Under the pieces are notes generated by a model. It was not told where the DNA came from and did no database searches. It worked only from the letters and a program-made list of their open reading frames with translations. A DNA stretch of 64,000 nucleotides from Staphylococcus intermedius NCTC 11048 (lineage in GTDB: Bacteria; Bacillota; Bacilli; Staphylococcales; Staphylococcaceae), in contig NZ_PPQH01000004.1 in the NCBI RefSeq assembly GCF_002902385.1, positions 1 through 64,000 of the forward strand. The letters run 5' to 3'. This document shows, piece after piece, positions 9,789-17,519 of this stretch. The number at the start of each line of letters is the position of its first letter. Position 1 is the stretch's first letter. The position numbers and the translations under genes are program-made.

Positions 9789-10172
9789 CTATTTAAAAGT
9801 TATTTTTTTATTATGGTACTGAACTTCTTCATCAAAACTATATTTTGAGCGTTTCATCTGAATACTAAAAAGATATACAGTAAAATCTAAAAGAAAGAAA
9901 AATAATTTTTTACCATCTTGCTTAAGTTTATTAATATACTTAGCCAAATAGTAGGGTGCTATTGTAAAATAAATAAACATGAGTCCACTTATAGACATTA
10001 CTAGAGGTTTTAATAAATACAAAAAAGCAACTAAAAAGATTAACCAAACAACTAAAAAAGTTATCCAAAAATCAACACGTAAACCACGATTAACCCTAAA
10101 ACCATTTGTAAATTCATACATCACAATAGGCTGTTCAAAAGTCCGCTTTAAATTGTATGCCTTTTTATCCAA
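9789..10172 (-). CDS. TcpE-family conjugation membrane protein
   Basis: A 127-aa protein with paired hydrophobic segments at about 35-55 and 60-80, and basic cytoplasmic ends. Length and the FRVNRGLRVDFWITF region resemble TcpE/ConD proteins of Gram-positive type IV secretion. It lies directly upstream of virB4, as conD does in ICEBs1. The frame opens with TTG at 10172 preceded by a GGGGG run; no in-frame ATG is better. A small hairpin (9769-9793) sits in the gap before virB4. Confidence 0.72.
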   Translation of the reverse strand: MDKKAYNLKRTFEQPIVMYEFTNGFRVNRGLRVDFWITFLVVWLIFLVAFLYLLKPLVMSISGLMFIYFTIAPYYLAKYINKLKQDGKKLFFFLLDFTVYLFSIQMKRSKYSFDEEVQYHNKKITFK

Positions 10173-10178
10173 AACGCA

Positions 10179-10442
10179 TCAGCCCCCAAAAATCATTTCC
10201 CAAACTGCTGAAATCGCATTAAATACATTTTCAGGTCCTTTACTTACTAAAAATAATAAGCCACCAACAACAAACAACGCTAACATACGACCATATTTAC
10301 CGCTTGCCCAATGAATCACACCAATAATCAACACAACAATGCCAATGCCTGTACCAACCTCGCTACTAATCCAATCACCTAAACCATTAATCGACGGTCT
10401 GCCAGCACCTAATACAAACAACATACTATATAATGTATTCAT
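10179..10442 (-). CDS. Small conjugation membrane protein (ConC/TcpD-like position)
   Basis: An 87-aa protein with two hydrophobic segments at about 33-48 and 53-66, glycine-rich at the N terminus. In Tn916/ICEBs1-type modules a short membrane protein holds the place between TcpC (ConB) and TcpE (ConD). This one does the same and is required by analogy only. It lies 6 bases upstream of the TcpE gene and 3 bases downstream of tcpC. No motif is diagnostic, so the call rests on gene order, length and hydropathy. Confidence 0.65.
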   Translation of the reverse strand: MNTLYSMLFVLGAGRPSINGLGDWISSEVGTGIGIVVLIIGVIHWASGKYGRMLALFVVGGLLFLVSKGPENVFNAISAVWEMIFGG

Positions 10443-10445
10443 AAT

Positions 10446-11543
10446 TTAACCTCCAATGGTATTTTTTAAATCTTCAACGTAATACTTGCCATCTTTTTCA
10501 ACAATTTTTAAAGTATAATGTTCTAGATTCTCTAAAGGAGAATCTTTATCTTTCATTAAAACTTCAACTTTAGCAATATAAGCATCTTTATCAGGATAAA
10601 GCCTTAACTCACTAATTTTAGAAACCTCACGTGTACCCTCTAAACCCTGTGGTTCCTCCATTAAATAAGCCATATCATCAGCCTTACTTGAAGCATACTT
10701 ATTAAAGAACTCTTCAATAAATTTTTTGACTTTCGGATTATCTTCACGCTTATGGTCTTTCAAATTATCCTCAATCATTTTTTCTTTTTTCAATTGATTA
10801 CTAGGAATAGGGGTAAAATAAGGATATTCAACAACAACATATTTATTATCCTCACTCTTAACAGGAATATTAATCAAAACATTTTGAGTTACTTTTCTTT
10901 CTTTTTCTTCTGTTTTTGTTTCATATTCCTGTTTCTTACCTTTTTCTTTTTTCTTTTTAACCTTAACTTCTTTTTTCTCAGTAATAATCACATCATAATT
11001 AACGATATACTGAATAATTGTCTGCTTATCTTTACGCTTAATATTGTAAAACTCTTTACTATTTAATTTTCTCTCAGTATCTTTAGTCTGTTCATCGGGT
11101 ATTTTATAGTCTGATGGGAAAAACTCTGCTAACTTTTTCTGTCGCTGCTCTAGGTCTGAGCTATTCTTAGGGATAGCCATATATGTTTCAACAAATTCAT
11201 CTGCATATAACTTTAAATTAGGATTATATTGTACTGTTTCAGCATTATCCTCATACTTTTGTTGAATCATATTTGATTGTTCTTTTGCTTGATGACTTAA
11301 ATTATTTGCTTTTGTCGCTTTGACAAAAGAAGCTAACAACAATATTAAGAGTAAACCTAACAACGAATAAAAAATACCTACAATCCATTTTCTTTTATTT
11401 TTAAATTTGGGTATTATTTTTCGTTCGGCATCTGCAACTTTATAACTCTTTCCGTTTTTTGAAAATCGTGCTATAATGTGTTTGTTGATGATTTTCAAAA
11501 AATTTTTTCTGAGTTCAACTATGAATTTTAAAATGTTAAGCAC
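10446..11543 (-). CDS. TcpC-family conjugation protein (ConB/Orf13 type)
   Basis: A 365-aa bitopic protein. A basic cytoplasmic N terminus precedes one membrane segment at about 55-75, and a large extracellular part follows. That part contains two NTF2-like domains (about 105-240 and 265-360) separated by a Lys/Glu-rich insert near 185-215. This is the VirB8-like scaffold of Gram-positive conjugation systems, which recruits the channel to the membrane. The Lys/Glu-rich insert is poorly conserved in character and may be a flexible loop. Confidence 0.82.
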   Translation of the reverse strand: MLNILKFIVELRKNFLKIINKHIIARFSKNGKSYKVADAERKIIPKFKNKRKWIVGIFYSLLGLLLILLLASFVKATKANNLSHQAKEQSNMIQQKYEDNAETVQYNPNLKLYADEFVETYMAIPKNSSDLEQRQKKLAEFFPSDYKIPDEQTKDTERKLNSKEFYNIKRKDKQTIIQYIVNYDVIITEKKEVKVKKKKEKGKKQEYETKTEEKERKVTQNVLINIPVKSEDNKYVVVEYPYFTPIPSNQLKKEKMIEDNLKDHKREDNPKVKKFIEEFFNKYASSKADDMAYLMEEPQGLEGTREVSKISELRLYPDKDAYIAKVEVLMKDKDSPLENLEHYTLKIVEKDGKYYVEDLKNTIGG

Positions 11544-11573
11544 CTCGCTTAATATATATTTTTTTGAAGATAT

Positions 11574-12164
11574 TTAGCGTTGAGTCCCGCATAGGCTCAA
11601 CGCCTTTTTTCTTTCAAGTTCCGTTATATAACGTTTAATACGTTCTCTATGCTCATCACCAAATTTAGAATGTGCTAAAATCATATCTAAAAAGCTTGAT
11701 GATTCACTTAGTAACCCCTCAGAAATCGCAGTCTCTTCAGCTGTAATCACTGTGTCTAAAGTTGTCGCAACTTGTCTTGTCAACCACTCTATATTATCCT
11801 CAATTGATTTGAAACTTGGCTCCATTGTTAAATTAATTTTTTCAGCATTAGCCATAAACAATGCCCAAGGTCTATATAACGGCCATCTTCTTTTTCTTAT
11901 ATCCGCTTTATCTTTCGGCTCAGTCACAAAACGTAAATTATTATTTAAAATTGACTTAACTAAAAAAGCGATGTTATCAGTTTTACTCAAATGTTCTGCA
12001 CAATTCATCGCATATGATTTTCGCATCTGAATTTCATATCTGTTCCAATCCCCAAATTCTTCAACATCACAATTCAATTTGAATGCTTGTTCATAGTTCT
12101 TTTCGTAAAAACGACAATATAAATTACTTTTTTTAGAGCCAATTATTATGAATAACGTTCTACA
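11574..12164 (-). pseudogene. Rep_trans-type relaxase, 5'-truncated remnant
   Basis: The frame is open from 12164 to the stop at 11574 (about 196 codons). It encodes the C-terminal half of a Rep_trans/NicK-type relaxase: IGSKKSNLYCRFYEKNYEQ and NRYEIQMRKSYAMNCAEHL match the conserved middle and end of that family. Translation could start only at an internal TTG (12077). The N-terminal ~150-200 residues of a full relaxase are missing, and an unrelated short gene takes their place. An intact relaxase nicks oriT and pilots DNA transfer. Without the N terminus the element probably cannot start its own transfer. The alternative is that a much shorter protein is normal for this lineage. Confidence 0.6.
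11577..11610 (+). terminator. Hairpin with T-run facing the plus strand
   Basis: Arms GCGTTGAG (11577-11584) and CTCAACGC (11596-11603) are followed by T6 on the plus strand. It overlaps the last codons of the minus-strand relaxase remnant. As a plus-strand terminator it would stop antisense transcription entering the relaxase region. On the minus strand it lacks a T-run. Confidence 0.45.
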
Positions 12165-12454
12165 TCACCAATATATACACAATCCGTTAAATCAACTTGA
12201 AGCATTCTACCATGACCATCTTGACTCAAATTGATACATAACAGACAAAGGTCACCGTATACAATAGGGCGACCTTTAGGCGTATTTTGTTTAACATAAC
12301 TATCATTAAATTTTGATTGTATTTCTTTTGATAATTGCATCAATGACAACTTGTCACCCCAATTAATGCGACTGGCAACATAATGCAAAATATCATCTGA
12401 AAGTTTAAGATGATGAGCGTAAGGCTTTAATTCTTCAGCAGTATAAAAGTCCAT
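12146..12454 (-). CDS. ICE hypothetical protein
   Basis: A 102-aa soluble protein (ATG 12454; TTG 12466 is an alternative four codons earlier). The N-terminal half looks helical (FYTAEELKPYAHHLKLSDD). The C-terminal half is more strand-like and holds NTPKGRPIVYGDLCLLCIN. No domain was recognised. It lies 14 bases after the HelP-like gene and its end overlaps the relaxase remnant frame, where a full relaxase gene would normally begin. It may be an accessory transfer gene or a by-product of the rearrangement that truncated the relaxase. Confidence 0.5.
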   Translation of the reverse strand: MDFYTAEELKPYAHHLKLSDDILHYVASRINWGDKLSLMQLSKEIQSKFNDSYVKQNTPKGRPIVYGDLCLLCINLSQDGHGRMLQVDLTDCVYIGDVERYS

Positions 12455-12468
12455 ATATATCACCAAAC

Positions 12469-12789
12469 TTATTTATTTGATTTAGGAGACAATCCACCTG
12501 ACGCTTTAATATCATCAGCTTTAAAACTATAACCAATTGTACCGAAATCACCGTTCATTTGTACGTACATTTTACATTCTGGATTAACGAGCTCACACTC
12601 TTGTAAATAATCTAATTCAACTTTATTCGGCGTTTTAACTACAATTTGTTCACCTTGTGCTTTACTACCCAATTTATAAGCGTAAACCGTTTCATTTGTA
12701 CGTTCACCATTTTCATACTTGTATTTTTCATCCACACCTAAAAAGTTCAAGCTACCTAATGTTTTCTCAAAATCTAATACTGGTTCCAT
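12469..12789 (-). CDS. DUF961/HelP-like ICE processivity protein
   Basis: A 106-aa protein resembling the DUF961 family (YdcP/HelP of ICEBs1, Orf22/23 of Tn916). In ICEBs1 this protein helps the host helicase PcrA unwind element DNA during rolling-circle replication. Visible features are the opening FEKTLGSLNFLGVD and the strand-rich middle ETVYAYKLGSKAQGEQIVV. The start is taken at ATG 12789 behind AAAGGATGG; the ATG four codons earlier is too close to that site. As in ICEBs1 it sits near the front of the transfer operon. The assignment is by pattern, without alignment. Confidence 0.65.
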   Translation of the reverse strand: MEPVLDFEKTLGSLNFLGVDEKYKYENGERTNETVYAYKLGSKAQGEQIVVKTPNKVELDYLQECELVNPECKMYVQMNGDFGTIGYSFKADDIKASGGLSPKSNK

Positions 12790-12863
12790 AATATCTACCA
12801 TCCTTTAATAATTTTTAAAATTAAACGTACGTATACAAATTAGCCAGTTTAAAGGGTCGCACG

Positions 12864-12937
12864 AATAGGAATAACTCCCGCAAATCCGTACCACTGCATT
12901 TTTGATAATGGAGTTTCTATGCTTCTCCTGACCTATT
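12864..12937. other. Nested inverted repeats, candidate oriT or structured RNA
   Basis: The 164-base gap between the first ICE gene and the HelP-like gene contains nested arms: AATAGG (12864-12869) with CCTATT (12932-12937), and AACTCC (12873-12878) with GGAGTT (12910-12915). Position upstream of the transfer operon is where Tn916/ICEBs1-type elements carry regulatory leaders or oriT. It has no clear match to a known oriT. Confidence 0.35.
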
Positions 12938-12953
12938 AAGATTTAATGAAAGA

Positions 12954-13244
12954 CTATCGGTTCATCACCTCAAAGAATTCTAAATCTAATAAATCAATAC
13001 GATACATCTTACAAATAAATTCATTAGTCACATCATAAGATTTTAAATAAACATAATCCTTATAAGTAAATCGATAGTCATTTTTTTGAGCTTGTTCACA
13101 AACACGCAATATACAAAAATACGCAAGTTTATACATTTTGCAGATTTTTCGTTTAGAATATCCATGAAATCTTAAAACAACAAAATTTCGATAATCTAAA
13201 TGACTAAAATCATAAAAATATGGTGTAAACTCTGTCATAACCAT
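12954..13244 (-). CDS. ICE right-end hypothetical protein, possible HTH
   Basis: A 96-aa basic, tyrosine- and cysteine-rich protein encoded next to the right end of the element. Residues about 20-52 (VLRFHGYSKRKICKMYKLA) could form a helix-turn-helix. A start at ATG 13244 or 13238 follows AAGGA. It would be the first gene transcribed inward from the right end. A regulator of the transfer genes is a guess from position and basic character. No family was recognised. Confidence 0.5.
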   Translation of the reverse strand: MVMTEFTPYFYDFSHLDYRNFVVLRFHGYSKRKICKMYKLAYFCILRVCEQAQKNDYRFTYKDYVYLKSYDVTNEFICKMYRIDLLDLEFFEVMNR

Positions 13245-13282
13245 CAATTCCTTTCATAAGAATTATTGATTAATTAAAGTTT

Positions 13283-13290
13283 ACACCACC
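13283..13290 (-). repeat. ICE right terminal inverted repeat
   Basis: Reads GGTGGTGT on the minus strand and pairs with GGCGATGT at 543-550. The ATT duplication follows immediately at 13291-13293. Confidence 0.65.
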
Positions 13291-13293
13291 ATT
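13291..13293. repeat. Right target-site duplication (ATT)
   Basis: Copy of ATT at 540-542. It lies between the right inverted repeat and the resumed regulator frame. Confidence 0.75.
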
Positions 13294-13988
13294 ATAAAGA
13301 CAATAACTATCTCATTCAGTCTAATCATCAGATGAAAAATATAGAGGGGTTTGAAGTACTACTCATTTATTTAGCAGCAAATAAAGTGGTTATACCACAT
13401 TATGTGAAAGAATCACTCAGATATATTATATTCGAGCTATTCCCCAACGATAAACAAAAATTCGAAAGCTATCTGAATCACATTCAAAGTACGGATCAAT
13501 TCATGTCACATCAAATATTACTCACGTTATATCAAGGTATTGAGGAACGAAAATTGCTGCATATTACAACAGAAGAGGGATTTATGACAAAGTTGCTTCC
13601 GATTAAAGTCGTTCATTTTAAAGAAGACTGGCAACTTGTCTACAGGGGAACCAATCTGCAAGAACAATATTTACCGCTCAGTCGTATCTGCCAAGTTGAG
13701 ATCGATGAGCAAACACAACATCCATTCTACAACAAAATGGAGGTCATTCTTGAAATGGATGTATCAGTGTGGTCACGTATTAAAGATCTGTATCAAGTCA
13801 ACAAGGTTTTATCACAACAAGAACATCTCTATACTGTCAATTTTAATATCACATTTGTTGAAGCATTTGAATTGTGTCTCCTGCATAGTCCTCATATTCG
13901 AATTATAGGTCCACCCCGTCTATATAAACAATTTGTCACTTATATCAACCAACTATGCCAAGTTTATTTATTTCAGGAAATATCATAG
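13291..13988 (+). pseudogene. 3' part of the HTH-WYL regulator gene split by the ICE
   Basis: This holds the effector-sensing part of the regulator begun at 356. The frame re-enters at 13294 (YKDNNYLIQSNHQ) and runs to 13988. The WYL-type region is at about 13590-13720 (LLPIKVVHFKEDWQLVYRG, then YLPLSRICQVEI), followed by the C-terminal extension typical of YafY-like proteins. An ATG at 13332 could start a 218-aa fragment but has no ribosome site. The gene ends 108 bases before icaA on the same strand, where icaR lies in S. aureus and S. epidermidis. A link to ica control is therefore plausible but unproven. Confidence 0.8.
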
Positions 13989-14096
13989 ACTATCTTTTTA
14001 TATTGGATTTCAAGTATATTTATTCACAACGATGAATTGTGATACACGATTTTATCAATAGGCCTCCCTTCACTCTTATGATTTAGGAGGGTTATT

Positions 14097-15329
14097 ATGG
14101 ATATTTTACTGATTTTGCTGTTATATCCGTTGTTTATGTCAATTTATTGGATAGTCGGCACACTGTTTTATGCCCTTTTTTACGAAATGCGGCTTAAAAA
14201 AACACCTGATAAAAACATTGGAGAGGAGGGTATTTCTTTTTTAATTCCTTGTTACAACGAAGCTGATACGATTGCAGATACCATTCATAGTATTGCAGCG
14301 TTAGAATTTCCAAATAAAGAAATCATTGTCATCAACGACGGGAGTTCTGACCGTTCAGCGGAAGTGCTCTATCAACTTCAACATACATTAGACTTTATTT
14401 TTGTTGATTTGACAGAAAATAACGGTAAAGCGAATGCCTTAAATCGAGGATTGGAATATGCAACATATGATTATGTCATGGGTATTGATGCGGACACAAT
14501 GATTGATAATAACGGTCCGTACTTCATGCTTGAACATTTCAAGAAAAATCCAAAACTCGCGGCGGTCACTGGTAACCCACGTATCCGCAATAAACGTGCA
14601 TTGCTAGGAAAAATTCAGACCATTGAATATGCCAGTATGGTCGGGAGTATTAAAAGAGCGCAATCCATCATGGGAAAAATCAACACCATATCTGGGGTCT
14701 TTACATTATTTCGTAAAAGCGCAATTGAAGCTGTCGGTCGTTGGGATATTGATATGATCACTGAAGATATAGCTGTTTCATGGAAATTCCATTTACACGG
14801 TTATCATATTAAATACGAGCCTCGTGCCCTATGTTGGATGCTCGTCCCCGAAACGGTTGCAGGTTTATGGAAACAGCGGATTCGTTGGGCACAAGGTGGG
14901 CAAGAGGTACTGATTCGCGACGGTTTAAAAGGGATCAAATCGATGAACCCTGCTTTGTATATGCTCGTATTTGAACAATTTTTCTCACTCTTGTGGGTGT
15001 ATTGGATTGTTGTTTCACTATTACTCGCATTACTCAATTGTAATTTTCTAGATATCTATTATCTCCAATATCACTTTTCAATCATTGTCTTATCTGCACT
15101 TCTTTTAACATTTATTAATATTGTGCAGTTCACGGTTTCTTTGATTATCGATTCACGGTATGAAAAGCAAAATATTTTCACACTATTTTACTTAAGCTGG
15201 TACCCTACTGTCTATTGGATTCTCAATGCACTAGTGGCGATGCTGGCATTTCCGAAAGCACTACTTAGAAAGAAAGGTGAATTTGCGACATGGTCAAGTC
15301 CAGACAGAGGCACAAAAGAAAACAACTAA
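14097..15329 (+). CDS. icaA: PNAG synthase catalytic subunit IcaA
   Basis: A 410-aa membrane glycosyltransferase of family GT2 that polymerises UDP-GlcNAc into poly-beta-1,6-GlcNAc (PIA/PNAG). Membrane segments lie at about 5-28 and in the C-terminal third (about 285-400). The catalytic core has INDGSSD (Asp81), DAD at 131-133, TED at 222-224 and QRIRW at 260-264, all expected of processive GT2 enzymes. Start is ATG 14097 behind TAGGAGGG. It heads icaADBC and overlaps icaD by 40 bases. No divergent icaR lies upstream; only 108 bases separate it from the broken WYL-type gene. Confidence 0.96.
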   Translation: MDILLILLLYPLFMSIYWIVGTLFYALFYEMRLKKTPDKNIGEEGISFLIPCYNEADTIADTIHSIAALEFPNKEIIVINDGSSDRSAEVLYQLQHTLDFIFVDLTENNGKANALNRGLEYATYDYVMGIDADTMIDNNGPYFMLEHFKKNPKLAAVTGNPRIRNKRALLGKIQTIEYASMVGSIKRAQSIMGKINTISGVFTLFRKSAIEAVGRWDIDMITEDIAVSWKFHLHGYHIKYEPRALCWMLVPETVAGLWKQRIRWAQGGQEVLIRDGLKGIKSMNPALYMLVFEQFFSLLWVYWIVVSLLLALLNCNFLDIYYLQYHFSIIVLSALLLTFINIVQFTVSLIIDSRYEKQNIFTLFYLSWYPTVYWILNALVAMLAFPKALLRKKGEFATWSSPDRGTKENN

Positions 15330-15622
15330 TACACACATTACTCAATTTCATTCGGGAAACAATTATCTTAATATTCTCACTTTCATTGTGGTTTTATTGT
15401 ATCATTGCATTCATTTTAATCGTTGGGTCATTATTGCATAGTACTGCAAATTCGGTGCTCTTAATCCGTTCAGTTCTCAATATCGAAATGGACTCAATGA
15501 ATCAAATGTTTTTCAAAATGGCAATTTTCATTGGTGTGGTCACGCTTATTTTTATAACTAGCATTTTGATTCACCAATACAAAAATAAGAAAGAAGGCAT
15601 TAACGATGGTAAATTTCTTTAA
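15290..15622 (+). CDS. icaD: PNAG synthase accessory subunit IcaD
   Basis: A 110-aa protein with two membrane segments at about 28-50 and 78-95. It needs to act with IcaA for full polymer synthesis. Length is slightly above the ~101 aa of S. aureus IcaD. The opening (MVKSRQRHKRK) and the VLNIE motif after the first membrane segment match that protein. It starts inside icaA in a different frame and ends inside icaB, the same overlapping arrangement as in other staphylococci. Confidence 0.93.
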   Translation: MVKSRQRHKRKQLIHTLLNFIRETIILIFSLSLWFYCIIAFILIVGSLLHSTANSVLLIRSVLNIEMDSMNQMFFKMAIFIGVVTLIFITSILIHQYKNKKEGINDGKFL

Positions 15623-16475
15623 ATTTTTCACGATCATAGGTGGTGCCATTATTTCTACAATGATGATTGCACTACTCCCTATCCATCAAGCTGATGCAAA
15701 GGAACAAAAACTTAAAGATGACGGCGATCAAACTGCACTCGCCTTAAATTACCATAGAGTAAGAGGTGACGACTTTTTAGATAAATTTTTATTTATCTTT
15801 TCAGGCAGTAAAGAAATGTCGACTTATAGTGTGAGTAAAGAAGCGTTTGAACGCCAAATCAAATGGCTTAAAGCACATGATGCACATTTTTTAACGCATG
15901 ACGAATTGATTCGCTATAAACGTGAAGGTCACTTTCCAAAAAGGAGTGTATGGATTAGCTTCGATGATATGGATGAATCAGTATATCAAAATGCATTTCC
16001 TATTTTAAAGAAATACAATGTTCCCGCAACTGGCTTTGTTATCACTGGAAAAGTAGGTGCGCAAGACTACCATAATTTAAATTTGTCTACTTTATCAGAC
16101 CTTAAAGAAATGGAAAAATCTGGATTATGGACATTTCAATCACATACACATGACTTACATGTACTCAAAAAAAACGATTCTAAAATGTTAACTGTTTCTT
16201 CTAAAGTTCTCAAGCATGATTTGCGCAAAAGTAATGACTATATCGATCAACATTTCAAGCGTAAAGAAACATCCATCGCATATCCTTATGGCCAAATTGA
16301 TGATCAAGCCGTCAACGCAGTTCGCGATAGTGGCATTTCATACGGATACACTTTGGAAGAAAAAGCCATGTCCGTCAATGATGATAACTACCACATTCCA
16401 CGTATTTTAGTGAGTGAAGATGCTTTTAACCAATTAGTCAAAAAGTGGGGGGCTTTTCATCATGACGCTTCGTAA
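15606..16475 (+). CDS. icaB: PNAG N-deacetylase IcaB
   Basis: A 289-aa secreted polysaccharide deacetylase (carbohydrate esterase 4) that removes some acetyl groups from PNAG and so makes it cationic and surface-retained. A signal peptide spans about residues 1-31. The NodB-type motif is SFDDMDE (Asp120/Asp121). Metal-binding histidines lie in SHTHDLH (180, 182, 185), and IAYPYG comes later. Length equals the S. aureus protein. It starts 17 bases before the icaD stop. Its 3' end covers the icaC start codon and part of the A8 tract. Confidence 0.95.
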   Translation: MVNFFKFFTIIGGAIISTMMIALLPIHQADAKEQKLKDDGDQTALALNYHRVRGDDFLDKFLFIFSGSKEMSTYSVSKEAFERQIKWLKAHDAHFLTHDELIRYKREGHFPKRSVWISFDDMDESVYQNAFPILKKYNVPATGFVITGKVGAQDYHNLNLSTLSDLKEMEKSGLWTFQSHTHDLHVLKKNDSKMLTVSSKVLKHDLRKSNDYIDQHFKRKETSIAYPYGQIDDQAVNAVRDSGISYGYTLEEKAMSVNDDNYHIPRILVSEDAFNQLVKKWGAFHHDAS

Positions 16476-17519
16476 AAAAAATTAGAACTTGTCTATTTTA
16501 GAGCATTAACGTGCATGTTGATTATTTTGACACACATTTTCACTGAATATATGCGTCATCTTGATACGACACATTCTGTCGAATTAAAACTCATTTATTA
16601 CTTACAGCACATTGTCATCTTCGGTACACCGAGTTTTATTATCTTGTCTCAATTGCTGACAACACTCAATTATGACACGGTCAATTTGAAATACCTTTGG
16701 GAACGAGTGAAATATATTTTACTACCGTATTTTATCGTTGGGTTATTTTATTGCTTTAGTGAAAGTCGACTCACCGCAACGCCTTTCAAACACCAACTGT
16801 ACGAAAATTTAATACTTGGACGTTGGCACGGTTACTTTATTATTGTCATTATGCAGTTCTTCATATTGAGCTATATCATTTTCAAAATCTCACCTAAAAT
16901 ATTTGATAGCAAAATCATGCTCATCGCAACTTTTATCATTCAATTTAGTTTTTTACACCAATTGGATACGAATGAGGCATTTTCAAGTCAGTTTTTAGCC
17001 ATTTATCCATTAAGTGAAAACACATTTATTCTCGGCTGGATTTTCTTCTTCTTTTTCGGTGCATATATTGGAAGAAATTACACTGCAGTCATCAACTTTT
17101 TAACACACTACGTTTTTATCGTTATTATTTTAGCGATTTTATCATTTGGCGTATTTGTATTATTTCAACACCATGATTACGGATGGGTAACAAGCTTTAA
17201 CGAAAACTTAATGTGTTACCATGCATCAATGTTTTTACTACTTCTTAGTCTATGTCTACACTTCAAACAATTAATGATGGGAACTATCAACTTAGTCAGC
17301 GCATTTTCATTTTTCATCTACTTGTTCCATCCAATTATTCTCAGTACGCTTTATGAATACTTTAAGAGCTTTTCTGATTTAACATTTGTTTTCATCGCCA
17401 TTTCACTGCTTTATACACTGGGCATTTGTGTGGGTGTTGGATTGTTTTTACGAGAGTTTTATATTTTTCGATTCGCAATCGGCAAACAACCATACAAACT
17501 GAACATTCAACTCTCTTAA
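16462..17519 (+). pseudogene. icaC: PNAG exporter/O-succinyltransferase IcaC, out of frame at an A8 tract
   Basis: Encodes a polytopic (about ten segments) acyltransferase-3-type membrane protein that acts late in PNAG production, in export and/or O-modification. The expected start ATG 16462 reads M-T-L-R-K-K-N and then TAG at 16483. The IcaC frame itself (LELVYFRALTC, then LIILTHIFTE) is open from 16482 to 17519. It matches S. aureus IcaC throughout, including VIFGTPSFIILSQLLTTLNY. One additional A in the tract at 16474-16481 would give MTLRKKKLELVYF and an intact 352-aa protein. The present state is OFF unless slippage or a restart (ATG 16515, lacking part of the first membrane segment) rescues it. 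Confidence 0.85.
16474..16481 (+). repeat. A8 homopolymer at the icaC start
   Basis: Eight adenines after ATG-ACG-CTT-CGT of icaC. With A8 the frame closes at 16483-16485; with A9 (or A6) it continues into IcaC. It also includes the icaB stop codon. A candidate slipped-strand phase switch. Confidence 0.7.

Larger units (their letters stand above)
543..13290. mobile_element. ICE6013-like integrative conjugative element, 12.7 kb
   Basis: The element is bounded by 8-bp imperfect inverted repeats (GGCGATGT left; GGTGGTGT right in reverse complement, 6 of 8 matching) and an ATT duplication, and it interrupts a WYL-type regulator. It has no serine or tyrosine recombinase. Instead an IS30-family DDE transposase lies at the left end, the known hallmark of staphylococcal ICE6013. 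All conjugation genes are on the minus strand: TcpC, small membrane protein, TcpE, VirB4, FtsK-type ATPase, VirB6-like, CwlT-like. No resistance or other cargo is seen. The transposase is frameshifted and the relaxase truncated, so autonomous transfer looks unlikely. The family name comes from the gene set; no alignment was possible. Confidence 0.85.

Noticed and set aside
12841-12940. Match to ICEBs1 or Tn916 oriT
   Set aside because: No recognisable oriT core could be found by eye; left as a structured candidate only.
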